Made by a program: the position numbers and the translations under genes
Shown: piece by piece, positions 16,370-24,400 of the stretch
Position numbering within the stretch: the first letter of the stretch is position 1
Layout: each line of letters begins with the position of its first letter
NCBI RefSeq assembly: GCF_000284015.1
Contig: NC_016943.1
Span: 661,541-725,540 of the forward strand
Direction: 5' to 3'
Source: Blastococcus saxobsidens DD2
GTDB lineage: Bacteria > Actinomycetota > Actinomycetes > Mycobacteriales > Geodermatophilaceae
DNA length: 64,000 bases
The notes under the pieces: model-generated
What the model saw: only the letters and a program-made list of their open reading frames with translations
Told to the model about the DNA's origin: nothing
Databases searched by the model: none

Positions 16370-17036
16370 GGACGCCTCGTCCACCGTGGGTACCCGGGTG
16401 TAGTCCGGCCGGTACGAACGGCTGCGTCGGCGAAGACGACTGTATTGATGGTCGCGGCCCCACACCAGTCGTTGTTGAAGTAGACGAGGTCGCTCTCCCC
16501 GACCGTCCAGGTGCCCGCCAGGCGCTCGGCCCAGAGCTCCAGCGTCTTCCTTGCCGGTAGCGCCACTTCTCGAAACCCTGGTGGCAGCGCAGATAGCCCC
16601 AGTCGGCGGTGGCCACAGCGGGGCGACCAGCTGCTCGTCGCGGTCGGCCCTAGCACAGCGTCACCCCGTACCGCTCCAGTAGCGGCGGATCTGGTCGCTT
16701 CACCAGCTCTCGTGGCGGGGCTCGACGGCCATCCTCGTGCCGCCCGGGAACCGGATGAAACAGTCGCACGGCAGGTTGGGATCGGCCTTCGGCGTCGGCG
16801 CAGCTGCAACAGGATCGTGTCCAGCTTCTGGGCCAGCCCGGCGGCGCGCTCCGTCCATCAACCTGCCCACCGGCTTCCGCGGCCCGCTGATGTGGGCGAG
16901 GAACCGGCTGCCCTTGACCGCCCAGCGGACCTCCGGTGTGGCGCTCGCGCCACTTCTCGAACGTCTCCCGCTCGGGCAGGCGGTAGAAGGCGTTTGTACT
17001 CTCGACCGTGGCGAACAACTGGACGTAGTGCCTCAT
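16370..17036 (-). pseudogene. DUF72 (YecE-like) protein, frameshifted and 5'-truncated
   Basis: Fragments in order on the minus strand: RHYVQLFATVESTNAFYRLP and ETFEKWRERHT (from 17036), RVAVEPRHESW-type remnants in other frames, LLERYGVTLC (about 16655), TADWGYLRCHQG (about 16605), then LELWAERLAGTW and DLVYFNNDWCGAATINTVVF (about 16540-16440). These are successive DUF72 motifs lying in at least three reading frames. The first ~40 residues of the family (the GTSGWxYPxW motif) are absent upstream of 17036. DUF72 proteins are about 240 residues, TIM-barrel, of unknown function. Confidence 0.75.
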
Positions 17037-17122
17037 CAGGACTCAGCGACCCGATGAGCTGTCCGGTAGCGGATCGGCTCGCGGGACGTCGAGCGCATCG
17101 CCGCAACCGATACCGTCAGCGG

Positions 17123-17437
17123 ATGTTCGGGCGGCCAGACGACGTGGCCGCTTGGGCGCTGTCGACCGAACGGCTGCTCTTCGGCGCCAGGCGCTTCCTC
17201 GGTTCCGATGAGGAGCCTGGAAGTGGCAAGGCGCTGCTGGTGCGTTCCACGGTGGATTCGGTGGCTGCGCCACGCGCCGTGCATCTGCACCCGGTCAAAT
17301 CCGACAACGATTGGCGTGAGTACGACGATGAGCGGATCGCCGTAGAGGCCGGCTTCGGGATCGACGCGGCGACCGCCCGAGCGATGGTCGACACGCTCCG
17401 GGCGCGCGGTGACCGGCTGAGCTTGCCCTCTCCTTAG
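17123..17437 (+). CDS. Hypothetical protein, 104 residues
   Basis: Begins MFGRPDDVAAWALSTERLLF. No recognisable domain, signal peptide or membrane segment, and composition is typical of a cytosolic protein. The codon pattern (high GC at third positions) supports coding. It is sandwiched between the DUF72 and acetyltransferase remnants, so it may itself be a remnant of a longer gene. Confidence 0.4.
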   Translation: MFGRPDDVAAWALSTERLLFGARRFLGSDEEPGSGKALLVRSTVDSVAAPRAVHLHPVKSDNDWREYDDERIAVEAGFGIDAATARAMVDTLRARGDRLSLPSP

Positions 17438-17500
17438 CCCGTGACGAGGACCGGCTGGTAGGAGCGGTCGGGCCGGTTTCGGCTGCCGAACCGGCCGCGC

Positions 17501-17692
17501 GCTCGGCTACAGGAAATCGACGTCTTTCCTGGCTGGCGTCGACCGGGTTACGGCGACGCGGTGCTCGCCGCGATCATCGACTTGCTCGCCCGTGAGTGCA
17601 GCACAATCGTGGTCGTCGGGTCCGACGAGGACGACTGGCCTCTGTCCTGGGCCTCCGCGGCTTCCATGACGTTGGGCGCCTACCGATCACCC
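17501..17692 (+). pseudogene. GNAT acetyltransferase remnant (C-terminal half)
   Basis: In-frame sequence LQEIDVFPGWRRPGYGDAVL, then AAIIDLLARECSTIVVVGSDEDDWPLSW, is the acetyl-CoA-binding motif A (RRPGYG) and following strand of a GNAT enzyme. The DEDDWPL-WY segment is seen in many actinobacterial members. No N-terminal half exists in frame upstream, and the usual GF ending is replaced, so only a fragment is left. Confidence 0.6.
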
Positions 17693-17742
17693 GCTGACGG
17701 CTCCATCTCACCTCCGTCCGTAAGGGGATCCCTTGTGGGACC

Positions 17743-18270
17743 TCAGGGCGCGCTGTCAGGTCGGGAGCCGGGTTGCCCAGTCTCTGGAAGTCCGGCGATG
17801 AGAGCCGCGAGTTCCCGGTCGGGGCTGATGTGTCGCTGATAGAGCGGACCGCATGGGGTCATGGCCAGCCGCATGGATAGGCGCATCAGGTCGGGTTGCT
17901 CGGCACGGTCGAGGTCGGCGAGGTGGGTGAACTCGTTCATCACGCCGACCAGGCTGCGGTTGGCCGTAGCGGCCAGCCGGTGTTCCAGGGCCTGTGCCCG
18001 TTCGGCCTCGATCAGTTGCGCCGGAACTCGGTGCGCGGATAGCAGTTCGGCGAGCGCGTCCGGAAACCGGGTCAGCAGCGTCCTGGCGGGGGCCAGCGGC
18101 ATGACGAGAGGCAGCAGCGTCAGCTCGTTGACCAGCAGCGCGGCCGGGCGGCGCCACCGGAGGACGGTCGCGTACCAGGCCCCGAGCACCGTCGTCGACA
18201 TCTCGCCCGGCGTGACAGTCGGTCCCGGCACTCGGTCTCGGAACGCTCGGGTGCCATGGAAGATGATCAT
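17743..18270 (-). CDS. DUF6933-like protein
   Basis: 175 residues starting MIIFHGTRAFRDRV. The layout resembles the DUF6933 family: an opening MII(R/F) strand, the segment ALLVNELTLLPLVMPLAPA (a place for LVTNxxSLxxVVMxG), and NRSLVGVMNEFTHLAD near residue 108, where family members have NRSxxGSMNDF. Function is unknown. It is complete, with an ATG start, and transcribed toward the acetyltransferase remnant. The assignment rests on pattern memory only. Confidence 0.5.
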   Translation of the reverse strand: MIIFHGTRAFRDRVPGPTVTPGEMSTTVLGAWYATVLRWRRPAALLVNELTLLPLVMPLAPARTLLTRFPDALAELLSAHRVPAQLIEAERAQALEHRLAATANRSLVGVMNEFTHLADLDRAEQPDLMRLSMRLAMTPCGPLYQRHISPDRELAALIAGLPETGQPGSRPDSAP

Positions 18271-18339
18271 AAGGAGTCACTGCTGATGGAGGGCTCGTGC
18301 TCGGCGGTGAGCCGCTGGCGGGGAAGGTGCTGGGTTTCG

Positions 18340-18651
18340 TCACAGGCCGAGGACCAGGCGCAGGGCCGCGTCGACCTGGCGCAGTTCATCGAAGCTGAGG
18401 TGCCCGGCCGACTCTCCCAAGCGCTGTGGATCCACGGCGCTGGTCTGCTCGGCCAGCACCCGGGTCGGGCGACCGTCGATGGACACCTCAGGACGGAAGG
18501 TGGCCGTGCGTGCCGAGGTGGACGTCGGCGCCACTAGCCAGGTCGAGAGGGGCAGCAGGTCGGACTGGACGACGACGGCATAGCGGACGCCGGCCTGCTC
18601 ATGGCCCCGGGCGCCACGGGGAGAGTGCAGTCGGTAGACCTCACCACGCAC
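18340..18651 (-). CDS. mazF: MazF/PemK-type endoribonuclease toxin
   Basis: 103 residues, typical size for a type II toxin of the CcdB/PemK fold. The opening MRGEVYRLHSPRGARGHEQAG, RYAVVVQSD, STWLVAPTSTSA and FRPEV...TRVLAEQTSAVDPQRLG match MazF motifs, including the Arg-Gly-Glu-Val strand and the conserved Gln-Ser/Ala-Asp loop. MazF toxins cut mRNA at short specific sequences. The GTG at 18651 overlaps the antitoxin stop by 11 bases, the standard arrangement for coupled translation. All fold motifs are intact, so it may still stabilise the element. Confidence 0.88.
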   Translation of the reverse strand: MRGEVYRLHSPRGARGHEQAGVRYAVVVQSDLLPLSTWLVAPTSTSARTATFRPEVSIDGRPTRVLAEQTSAVDPQRLGESAGHLSFDELRQVDAALRLVLGL

Positions 18652-18874
18652 GCAGCGTCTCCATGTCCCGGAGAACCTGAGCCGCCTCGGCGCGGTCGGC
18701 GTCGTCGGCGGCCAGCGCAGCGGCCTCGGCGCGCAGGCTGTCCTGCGCGGCCGTCTTGGCGGCTTCGATCAGCGCCGCTCGGACCGCGGTGGAGACGGAG
18801 GTGCCGTCTTGCGTCAGGAGCGCCAACGCTCGGCGGGCGTCTTCGTCGGGGCGGAAGGTGATCGTCTCAGCCAC
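18641..18874 (-). CDS. mazE: MazE-type antitoxin (ribbon-helix-helix)
   Basis: 77 residues: MAETITFRPDEDARRALALL is the N-terminal ribbon and helix of an RHH DNA-binding fold. SVSTAVRAALIEAA forms helix 2, and an acidic Ala/Glu/Asp-rich tail would wrap the toxin. It precedes and overlaps mazF (18641-18651). Such antitoxins repress their own promoter as a complex with the toxin, and the stretch upstream of 18874 would hold the operator. Confidence 0.85.
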   Translation of the reverse strand: MAETITFRPDEDARRALALLTQDGTSVSTAVRAALIEAAKTAAQDSLRAEAAALAADDADRAEAAQVLRDMETLRAW

Positions 18875-19109
18875 CTCTGAAGTGTCTCACCTCGGGTAAG
18901 ACGCGCGGAAGGAGCTGCTGGGCTGACTCTCCAGGGCGGAGCCCGAGAAACAGCCAGATCCTCGATCATCGCTCGACCGGGTGAACGTAGCGGCCCAGTA
19001 CCGTCGCTGACCGGCCCCGATCCGGACCGTCCGCGAACAACGGCTGCGGCCGTCGCCGCTGACCGGCGCAGCGGAGCGCCAGCAACGGCCTCGCTCACGG
19101 AGATGCGCC

Positions 19110-19330
19110 ATGACGGCGCTGCTGATCGGCTACGCAAGAGTGTCCACCGACGCCCATGACCTCACCGCCCAGCGCGAGGGGCTGCTCGCGCTCGGGGTCG
19201 ATCCTGGGGATCTACGTCGACTACGGACTGACCGGCACCAACCGCGAACGCCCCGGGCTGTGCGAGAGGTGCCCGAGTCGATCGACCGTTGGCCGGGTAC
19301 AACGATCCTCCTCGTTCGGAGGCAGCCGTC
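19110..19330 (+). pseudogene. Serine recombinase (resolvase/invertase family) remnant
   Basis: MTALLIGYARVSTDAHDLTAQREGLLALGV (read in two pieces) is the N-terminal catalytic domain with the nucleophile Ser of YARVSTD. After a 1-base frame change near 19200, IYVDYGLTGTNRERPGL continues the domain. The downstream catalytic and DNA-binding regions cannot be found in any frame. The catalytic core is therefore lost. Confidence 0.75.
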
Positions 19331-19653
19331 GACTGCCGTCCCGCCGCTCTCCCGCCGTGCGGGGAGGGCGCCGGCGGCCCGTACTTCCAGTTCCAGCCGG
19401 GGAGGAGGGACGACACCGCCCAACGAGATCCACCTGGCCTGGACGGCGGACGCGGCCGGCACCGGTCTCATGACCGCGGAGCACGACCTGACCGTTGACG
19501 AGAACGCCCGGCGGTCGTCGTGCACGAGGGGTTCACGCTGGACGACCCGATCGCCTGCGCCGGCTCAAGCCCGCCCGAGGACCCCGGCCTCTGACCGGGG
19601 CTTCCCCTGACCCGGGGGCGACTCTGACCCGGGGGCGCCGGCGCCGGAGGCCG
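19331..19653. other. Non-coding/degenerate stretch
   Basis: No gene recognised. Near the right end CTGACCCGGGGGCG occurs twice (19607-19620 and 19624-19637) with a third partial copy at about 19591, followed by a GGCGCC palindrome. It may end the copper operon coming from the right. Confidence 0.4.
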
Positions 19654-20970
19654 TCAGAAGCCGAACAGCAGCCCGAGGCCGGTGACGGTGAGCCCCACCA
19701 TCACCACGACCAGCGGTAGCTGCTCGACGGCCCGGGTCCGGGCCGTCGCCCGCAGCACCTGCTCCCGCAGCGCCTGCTCGTGGGCGAGGACGACCCCGAG
19801 GACGTGCCCGAGGACCACCGCGGCGACCTGCACGTAGGAGATGGTGTCCGGGCCGACGAGCTGGTAGTTGATCGTGTCGCCGGAGGCGCCGAACAGGTCC
19901 ACCCCGGGGGTCCCCAGCGGGTTGCTGGCCAGGATCCAGGCCTTCTGCCCGTCGAAGACCCACAGCGAGAAGTAGTGCGCCACCGTGTAGCCGATGACGA
20001 TCGGGATCACCGAGTGCGCGTACCGGCGGGGCTCCTGTCCGGGGGGCAGGCCGCCGAGCACGCCGGTGGCCGCGGTCGCGGCGACGTAGAAGGCTGCGAC
20101 GAGCCCGATCATGACCAGCAGCCCGAGGGTGCCCGACAGGGTGCCGTTCTCCGCGCCCGGCCCGGTCGCCCAGAACTCGGTCCGGGTCAGCCCGTCGAAG
20201 GCGGTCGAGCCGAGTAGGACCACGACGACGGCTGCCAGCCCCGCGACCGGCCGGACGGTCATCGCGTTGGTCAGCGGGTTGCGGGCCACCAGCCGCCCGT
20301 CATCGCGCCGTCCCCAGGGAGATAGCTTGGCGATCAGGGTGGAGTAGACCTCGAAGCCGTCGCCGCGGGAGAACCAGCCCTCCCCGAACCACAGCGCCGC
20401 GAGCAGCTGCACGGCTGCGTACAGGACCAGGAAGGCGCCGACCACCGGCGGTTCGGTCCGCTCCGGGAACACCAGCTCCAGCCAGACGAACGCGAGGAGC
20501 GAGACCGCGGCCGGCCACATGCCCAGCGCCTGCACGTGCCCGGCGCCCGGCGCCGGGCCGGTGACCCTGCTCAGCAGCCGGTACAGCAGTCGCAGCGGGT
20601 TGACCACCCGCCAGACCGGCCCGAACAGCAGGCTGGCGGGGACCAGACCGACCCAGAAGGTGACATAGAGGACCCACGGGGCCAGGTTGTTGCCGCCGGG
20701 CGGACCGGCAAAGGCGACGACCACCACGAACGCCGAGGCGGTCAGGGCGACCGCCTGAGCGGCCGTCCGGAACCGGCCGGCGTCGAGGAGCCGCTGGACG
20801 GCGGCCGGCACCGGCCGGCCCGAGCCCTGGCCGCCGAGCGCCGGCCGGCGCCAGAACGCCAGCAGCGCGGCGAAGCTGACCAGCACGGCCGCCCCTGCTC
20901 CGAACAACGCCAGGGACAGCGGGATGGGCAGGTCGGTGCGCGTGCCGATCCCGTGCGCCAGCGTCGTCAT
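19654..20970 (-). CDS. Polytopic membrane protein, 'fenitrothion hydrolase'-annotated family, last gene of copper operon
   Basis: 438 residues with about ten to eleven hydrophobic helices spread over the whole length. Conserved family stretches are PPGGNNLAPW, VWRVVNPLRLLYR, GDGFEVYSTLIAKLSPWGRR, AHYFSLWVFDGQ and a Gln/Tyr-rich loop INYQLVGPDTISYVQV. Databases often carry this actinobacterial family under the name fenitrothion hydrolase; the sequence looks like a transporter or membrane enzyme rather than a soluble hydrolase, and the name should not be taken as function. Its ATG overlaps the stop of the cupredoxin lipoprotein gene by 4 bases. The consistent partnering with cupredoxin-like proteins suggests a role with metal or redox cofactors in the envelope. 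Confidence 0.75.
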   Translation of the reverse strand: MTTLAHGIGTRTDLPIPLSLALFGAGAAVLVSFAALLAFWRRPALGGQGSGRPVPAAVQRLLDAGRFRTAAQAVALTASAFVVVVAFAGPPGGNNLAPWVLYVTFWVGLVPASLLFGPVWRVVNPLRLLYRLLSRVTGPAPGAGHVQALGMWPAAVSLLAFVWLELVFPERTEPPVVGAFLVLYAAVQLLAALWFGEGWFSRGDGFEVYSTLIAKLSPWGRRDDGRLVARNPLTNAMTVRPVAGLAAVVVVLLGSTAFDGLTRTEFWATGPGAENGTLSGTLGLLVMIGLVAAFYVAATAATGVLGGLPPGQEPRRYAHSVIPIVIGYTVAHYFSLWVFDGQKAWILASNPLGTPGVDLFGASGDTINYQLVGPDTISYVQVAAVVLGHVLGVVLAHEQALREQVLRATARTRAVEQLPLVVVMVGLTVTGLGLLFGF

Positions 20971-21482
20971 GACACCTGGACGCTGAGCAGCTCCTCACCG
21001 ACCTCGTGCAGCTCCAGCTCGAACACCCCGGGGATCGTGGCGTCGAAGGTCAGGGTGGCCGGCTCGCCGGGGGCAACGGGCGCCGATACGTCGTAGCCGT
21101 GCAGGTGGACCTCGTCGGCGACGTCGCTGGTCACCACGATCGTGACCGTCTCGTTCAGCGGGACCGGGACCCGGCCGGTGTCCCCGGAGACCTCCCCGCC
21201 GGCGAAGGCGACCTCGATCGTTCGTCCCGCCCGAGCCGGGGAGGGCGCAGCGGTCGGCGACGGGCGTGCGGAGGTGGGCGTCGGAGCGGCGGCCGGCTCA
21301 TCCTGGCCGTCCTGCTCGTCTGCGGACCTCCCCGACGACAGTTCTCGCTCGGAGAGACTCTCCGGAGGCTCCAGATCTGCTTCTGGACTCGAACCACAGG
21401 CCGTGAGAGCCAAAACGGCCGCGAGACCCAGGACAGCTGCCCTGAGCCGACTAAGACCGGACCGGGAAAAGCATGGGGTCAT
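20967..21482 (-). CDS. Lipoprotein with cupredoxin-like domain
   Basis: 171 residues. A signal peptide with lipobox LTAC (Cys about 28) is followed by a Ser/Pro/Ala-rich linker of about 60 residues. The domain of about 85 residues then follows: IEVAFAGGEVSGDTGRVPVP, TVTIVVTSDVADEVHLHGYD, PATLTFDATIPGVFELELHE. The His-x-His pair in VHLHGYD and the final LELHE give candidate copper ligands; the usual Cys/Met ligands of blue-copper proteins are not seen. ATG 21482 is preferred over the longer frame to 21734 because AGGAG sits about 9 bases upstream and the lipobox is then correctly placed. Coupled by a 4-base overlap to the membrane gene downstream. Confidence 0.8.
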   Translation of the reverse strand: MTPCFSRSGLSRLRAAVLGLAAVLALTACGSSPEADLEPPESLSERELSSGRSADEQDGQDEPAAAPTPTSARPSPTAAPSPARAGRTIEVAFAGGEVSGDTGRVPVPLNETVTIVVTSDVADEVHLHGYDVSAPVAPGEPATLTFDATIPGVFELELHEVGEELLSVQVS

Positions 21483-21733
21483 CGGTTGACTAGCTCCTGA
21501 TTCTGATTCGTACTGAGCCGGCCGAGCGGCATTCTGGCTGGTGCGCTGTCCGCTGGCAGGCCTGGCTAAGAAGCGGCACGGTGAGGTTCCAGCGTTGTAC
21601 CGGTCATCGGGGCGTCGCTCCTCGATAGCCGGCAAGCCAGAGGCCGCAGGCGTCACAGGCCGGCCACATGGGGGCTCCAGAGATGGCAACAGGACATCGC
21701 GGACTGTCGGAGGCGGCAAGTGGTCGCTCATCA

Positions 21734-22465
21734 TCAGTAGCCGTCCTCGCCCGCCGGGGTGAACGCGGCCAGGTCAGCGACTCCGAGTTGTTCCTCGATG
21801 CCGGCGACCCGGTCGAGCACCTGCTGTAGCGCGGCGTCGCCGTAGTGGGTGTTCTCCAGGTCGGCGAAGCGCTCGGCGAGCAGGTCGAGGTCCCGCTGGG
21901 GGGTTCTGCGCCGCAGCGCCGGGTAGATCACGGTGTCTTCCCAGGCCTCGTGTGGCTCGTACATGCGCACGAACTGGTCAAGCATGGTGCGCAGCCGCTC
22001 ACGGGCGTCGGGGCGGGTCAGGTCGAGGTCGCCGGCACGGTAGATTTGGGTGGTCAGGTGGCGGCCTCGGTGGTGCTGGACCAGCAGGGTGCGGACCAGG
22101 TCGGGATGGGCGTCGCGGACCCGCGGGAAGACGTAGGCCTCCTCCAGTCCCTCGTGGAAGCTCTCCACGTAGTCGTGGACCAGGCGGGCGGCGTCGATGA
22201 CCGCGTCGACCGGGGGGACGGCGTCGGCGGCGAGCTGGTCGGCGGCGGCGCGGTAGACGAGCAGGATCCGCTTGAGGACGCCGTGCTCGGTCATCAGCTC
22301 CTCACCCGGCGACGGCGGGCGGGGTGCGGTGTCGTGGTCGGCGTCGGTGAGCAGGTGCACCGCCTGTGTGCCGCCCACCCCGGCGGCCAGCCCGGCGGCG
22401 CCGGTGAGCAGGCCCCGGCGAGTGATCCGCCCGCGTCCGGCCCGCGCGGCCGGGTCGGTGGTCAC
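21734..22465 (-). CDS. Tat-exported hemerythrin-domain protein
   Basis: 243 residues. A twin-arginine-type signal (ITRRGLLTGAAGLAAGVGG, about 14-32) precedes a hemerythrin HHE four-helix domain. Metal-ligand candidates are the His of MTEHGVLKRI, His and Glu of HDYVESFHEGLEEAYVF, His in LLVQHHRGRH, and HEAWEDTVIYP. Such domains bind a di-iron centre and sense or carry O2, NO or iron. Export of a folded, metal-loaded protein through Tat would fit. Its ATG overlaps the stop of the upstream lipoprotein gene (22462-22465). The ~250-bp gap to the next gene (21483-21733) has no gene but could hold an internal promoter. Confidence 0.85.
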   Translation of the reverse strand: MTTDPAARAGRGRITRRGLLTGAAGLAAGVGGTQAVHLLTDADHDTAPRPPSPGEELMTEHGVLKRILLVYRAAADQLAADAVPPVDAVIDAARLVHDYVESFHEGLEEAYVFPRVRDAHPDLVRTLLVQHHRGRHLTTQIYRAGDLDLTRPDARERLRTMLDQFVRMYEPHEAWEDTVIYPALRRRTPQRDLDLLAERFADLENTHYGDAALQQVLDRVAGIEEQLGVADLAAFTPAGEDGY

Positions 22466-22959
22466 GGCGTCGCCTCCGGATCGGTGGTCAGCGGCTGACC
22501 GGCGGCGTCGAGCACGTACCAGGGGGCACCGTTGAGCAGCAGCGCCTGGCCGTACGCGGTGCCAGGGTCGACATCGCTGGCGTAGCGGTAGAGCGGATAG
22601 CCGCCGTAGGTGACGACGTGCCCGCCGGTGTTCGGATCGGGCAGCGTGCTCAGCAGTTCAGGGTCGATCCCGTCGCCGGCCACGGGGGTGACTCCGTCGG
22701 CTACGGCCAGCGGTGGCCACGAGCCGGCGCACGGCCCGGTGCAGGTGACCCGCGCGCGGGCGTCCGGTGGAAACATGTAGAGCACGAAGCCGTCGCCGTC
22801 GGCGAGCACGGGTCCGAGGCCGGGGACGTCGACCAGTTCCACCTGGGCGGCGGCAGCGGCGTCCTGCGGCAGCACCGGGTCCCCGTCAGCGGCCTCGCCA
22901 CAGCCGGCGACCGCCACGGCGGCGAGGAGCAGGACGGCGGCGTCGGCGCGGCGGCTCAC
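22462..22959 (-). CDS. Lipoprotein with PF03640 secreted repeats
   Basis: 165 residues: signal peptide with lipobox VAGC (Cys about 20), then two PF03640-type repeats. The first has GFVLYMFPPDARARVTCTGPCAGSWPPL, read across CTGPC, and the second YGGYPLYRYASDVDPG with APWYVLDAAG. The CTGPC pair sits where family members have a conserved Cys-x3-Cys. These small surface lipoproteins are of unknown role and are often near heme, copper or respiratory genes. It overlaps the Sco remnant upstream by 4 bases (22956-22959) and the hemerythrin gene downstream by 4. Confidence 0.82.
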   Translation of the reverse strand: MSRRADAAVLLLAAVAVAGCGEAADGDPVLPQDAAAAAQVELVDVPGLGPVLADGDGFVLYMFPPDARARVTCTGPCAGSWPPLAVADGVTPVAGDGIDPELLSTLPDPNTGGHVVTYGGYPLYRYASDVDPGTAYGQALLLNGAPWYVLDAAGQPLTTDPEATP

Positions 22960-23372
22960 GCGCCGTCCACCAGTCGCTGCAGGTACGCGCGATAGTCATC
23001 GGACGTGGTGCCCGACGTCCAGACCAGGCCGGCGCTGCCGTCGATGGACGCCAGCGTCTGCACGCCGTGCTGGATGGTCACCGTCCCGTCCGGGGCGACC
23101 TGGGGCGGGGAAAGCGAGACACCCACCGACTCGGCGACCGCGGTCACCTGCCCCGGCGCCCCAGTCAGCCCGACGAAGGGAGTGGCCAGGCCGCTGTCGA
23201 AGTGGGCAAGCCAGTCGGTCATCACCCCAGGCGTGTCCCGCTCAGAGTCGAGGGTGATGAACACGACCGGGGTCCGCTCCTGCACCTGCTGCAGCGCGAC
23301 GAGCGCTGCGGCGGCGCCGAAGCGACGACGGCGGACGGTCCGGCCGGCGCGGTCGACGGTAGATGGATGCAT
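22956..23372 (-). pseudogene. SCO1/SenC-type copper chaperone, N-terminal half missing
   Basis: The C-terminal thioredoxin-like half is clear: ALQQVQERTPVVFITLDSERDTP, MTDWLAHFDSGLATPFVGLTG, then VGVSLS and the HGVQTLASID segment holding the copper-ligand His. The region that should precede it, with the CPDVCP copper motif and the FTFTRC strand, is absent: residues before AALVALQQ are Arg-rich and unrelated. Without CxxxC the protein cannot bind copper in the usual way. The longest frame goes to 23516; the ATG at 23372 is the closest candidate. The stop overlaps the next start, so the operon structure is kept, suggesting the 5' deletion occurred in place. Confidence 0.75.
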
Positions 23373-23606
23373 GTTCTTTTCGTCGCTCCGTGCACGGTCT
23401 GGGTTCCCGCCGACGGTGTCTGAGTGCCGGCCCCGGAGAGGTCGCGGGGAACTCCGCGGGGGCCGGGAAGGACTCCTACTCCCACGTCGTCTGGTTTTCT
23501 CGGTCGCGCCGCACACTGCCGAGCTTCGCCGTGTCGATGGCCTTCGTACTGATGGGGCTGGTCTCGGGCTGCGACAGCGATCGTTCCGCGGCCGTTCCTG
23601 TGCGAC

Positions 23607-24362
23607 TCACGAGGACACGGTGCGGCGGCGCGCCGTCCAGCCGAGGATGAGACCGCCGAGCCCGGCGATTAGTCCGATGATGGCCAGGACGAGGGCGGTC
23701 GTGGCCGTCGCCGAGCCGCCGTCCGCGGCCTGGGTCGTGGCCCCTTCCTCCTGGACGCCTGCCTCCTGGACGTCGGCCTCGTCGCCGGCGGGCTCCTCCG
23801 CGCCGGTGGCGGCGTCGTGGCCGCCGGCGTCCCCGTTCAGGGCGAGCACCGGGGCGGGCTTGTCCGGTTCGGCGCCGTCGATGGTCGGCTCGATCCAGGC
23901 GGATTCGCTGCCGTCGCTGTAGGTCTGCACGGTCGGGTAGCTCAGCGTCTCGGCGTCGGGGAACGGCCCGCCGGACAACGCGAACTCGCCGAACTCGCCG
24001 GGCGCGATGCCGGCGCCGTCCTCGGCCCGGAACTCGACCACCGAAACGTATTCGGTGATCTCCCGGCCGTGGGCCTGCAGCGGCTCGTCGAGCTGCTCGG
24101 TGGTCATGGTGACGTCCCACCCGGGCACGGGCATCGCCCGCAGGGAGGCCATGGCCGCCTCCTGCGGGATCTGCATGCGCAGTCCGACGGTGCTGGCAGT
24201 GTCGCTCTCGTTGGGCACCCGGAAGGTCAGCTTGCCGTAACCGCCGGGCTCCGCGTCCTGCGACGAGACCGAGACGTGCGCGGCGGCGACGCCGGCGAGC
24301 GCCATGAGGGTGGTGAGGGCGGCGGCCAGAATGACGGCCAGCCGATGGATCGTGCGGGACAC
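23607..24362 (-). CDS. ycnI: YcnI-family (DUF1775) copper-related exported membrane-anchored protein
   Basis: 251 residues. The signal peptide ends ...AGVAAAHVSVSS, so mature protein begins with His, the copper ligand of YcnI. A DUF1775 beta-sandwich follows: GGYGKLTFRVPNESDTAST, VPGWDVTMTTEQLDEP, ITEYVSVVEFRA, GEFGEFALSGGPFPD, LSYPTVQTYSDGSESAWIE. The last includes the conserved Trp of the copper brace. A disordered Glu/Ala linker and a C-terminal transmembrane helix (about 222-244) with RRR end it. YcnI proteins bind Cu(II) outside the membrane and pair with CopC/CopD. Here it follows the CopC-CopD gene by 38 bp on the same strand. Confidence 0.92.
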   Translation of the reverse strand: MSRTIHRLAVILAAALTTLMALAGVAAAHVSVSSQDAEPGGYGKLTFRVPNESDTASTVGLRMQIPQEAAMASLRAMPVPGWDVTMTTEQLDEPLQAHGREITEYVSVVEFRAEDGAGIAPGEFGEFALSGGPFPDAETLSYPTVQTYSDGSESAWIEPTIDGAEPDKPAPVLALNGDAGGHDAATGAEEPAGDEADVQEAGVQEEGATTQAADGGSATATTALVLAIIGLIAGLGGLILGWTARRRTVSS

Positions 24363-24400
24363 GGTTCTCCTTCTTTTCTCTGTTTCTTTCTCGGTAGGGG

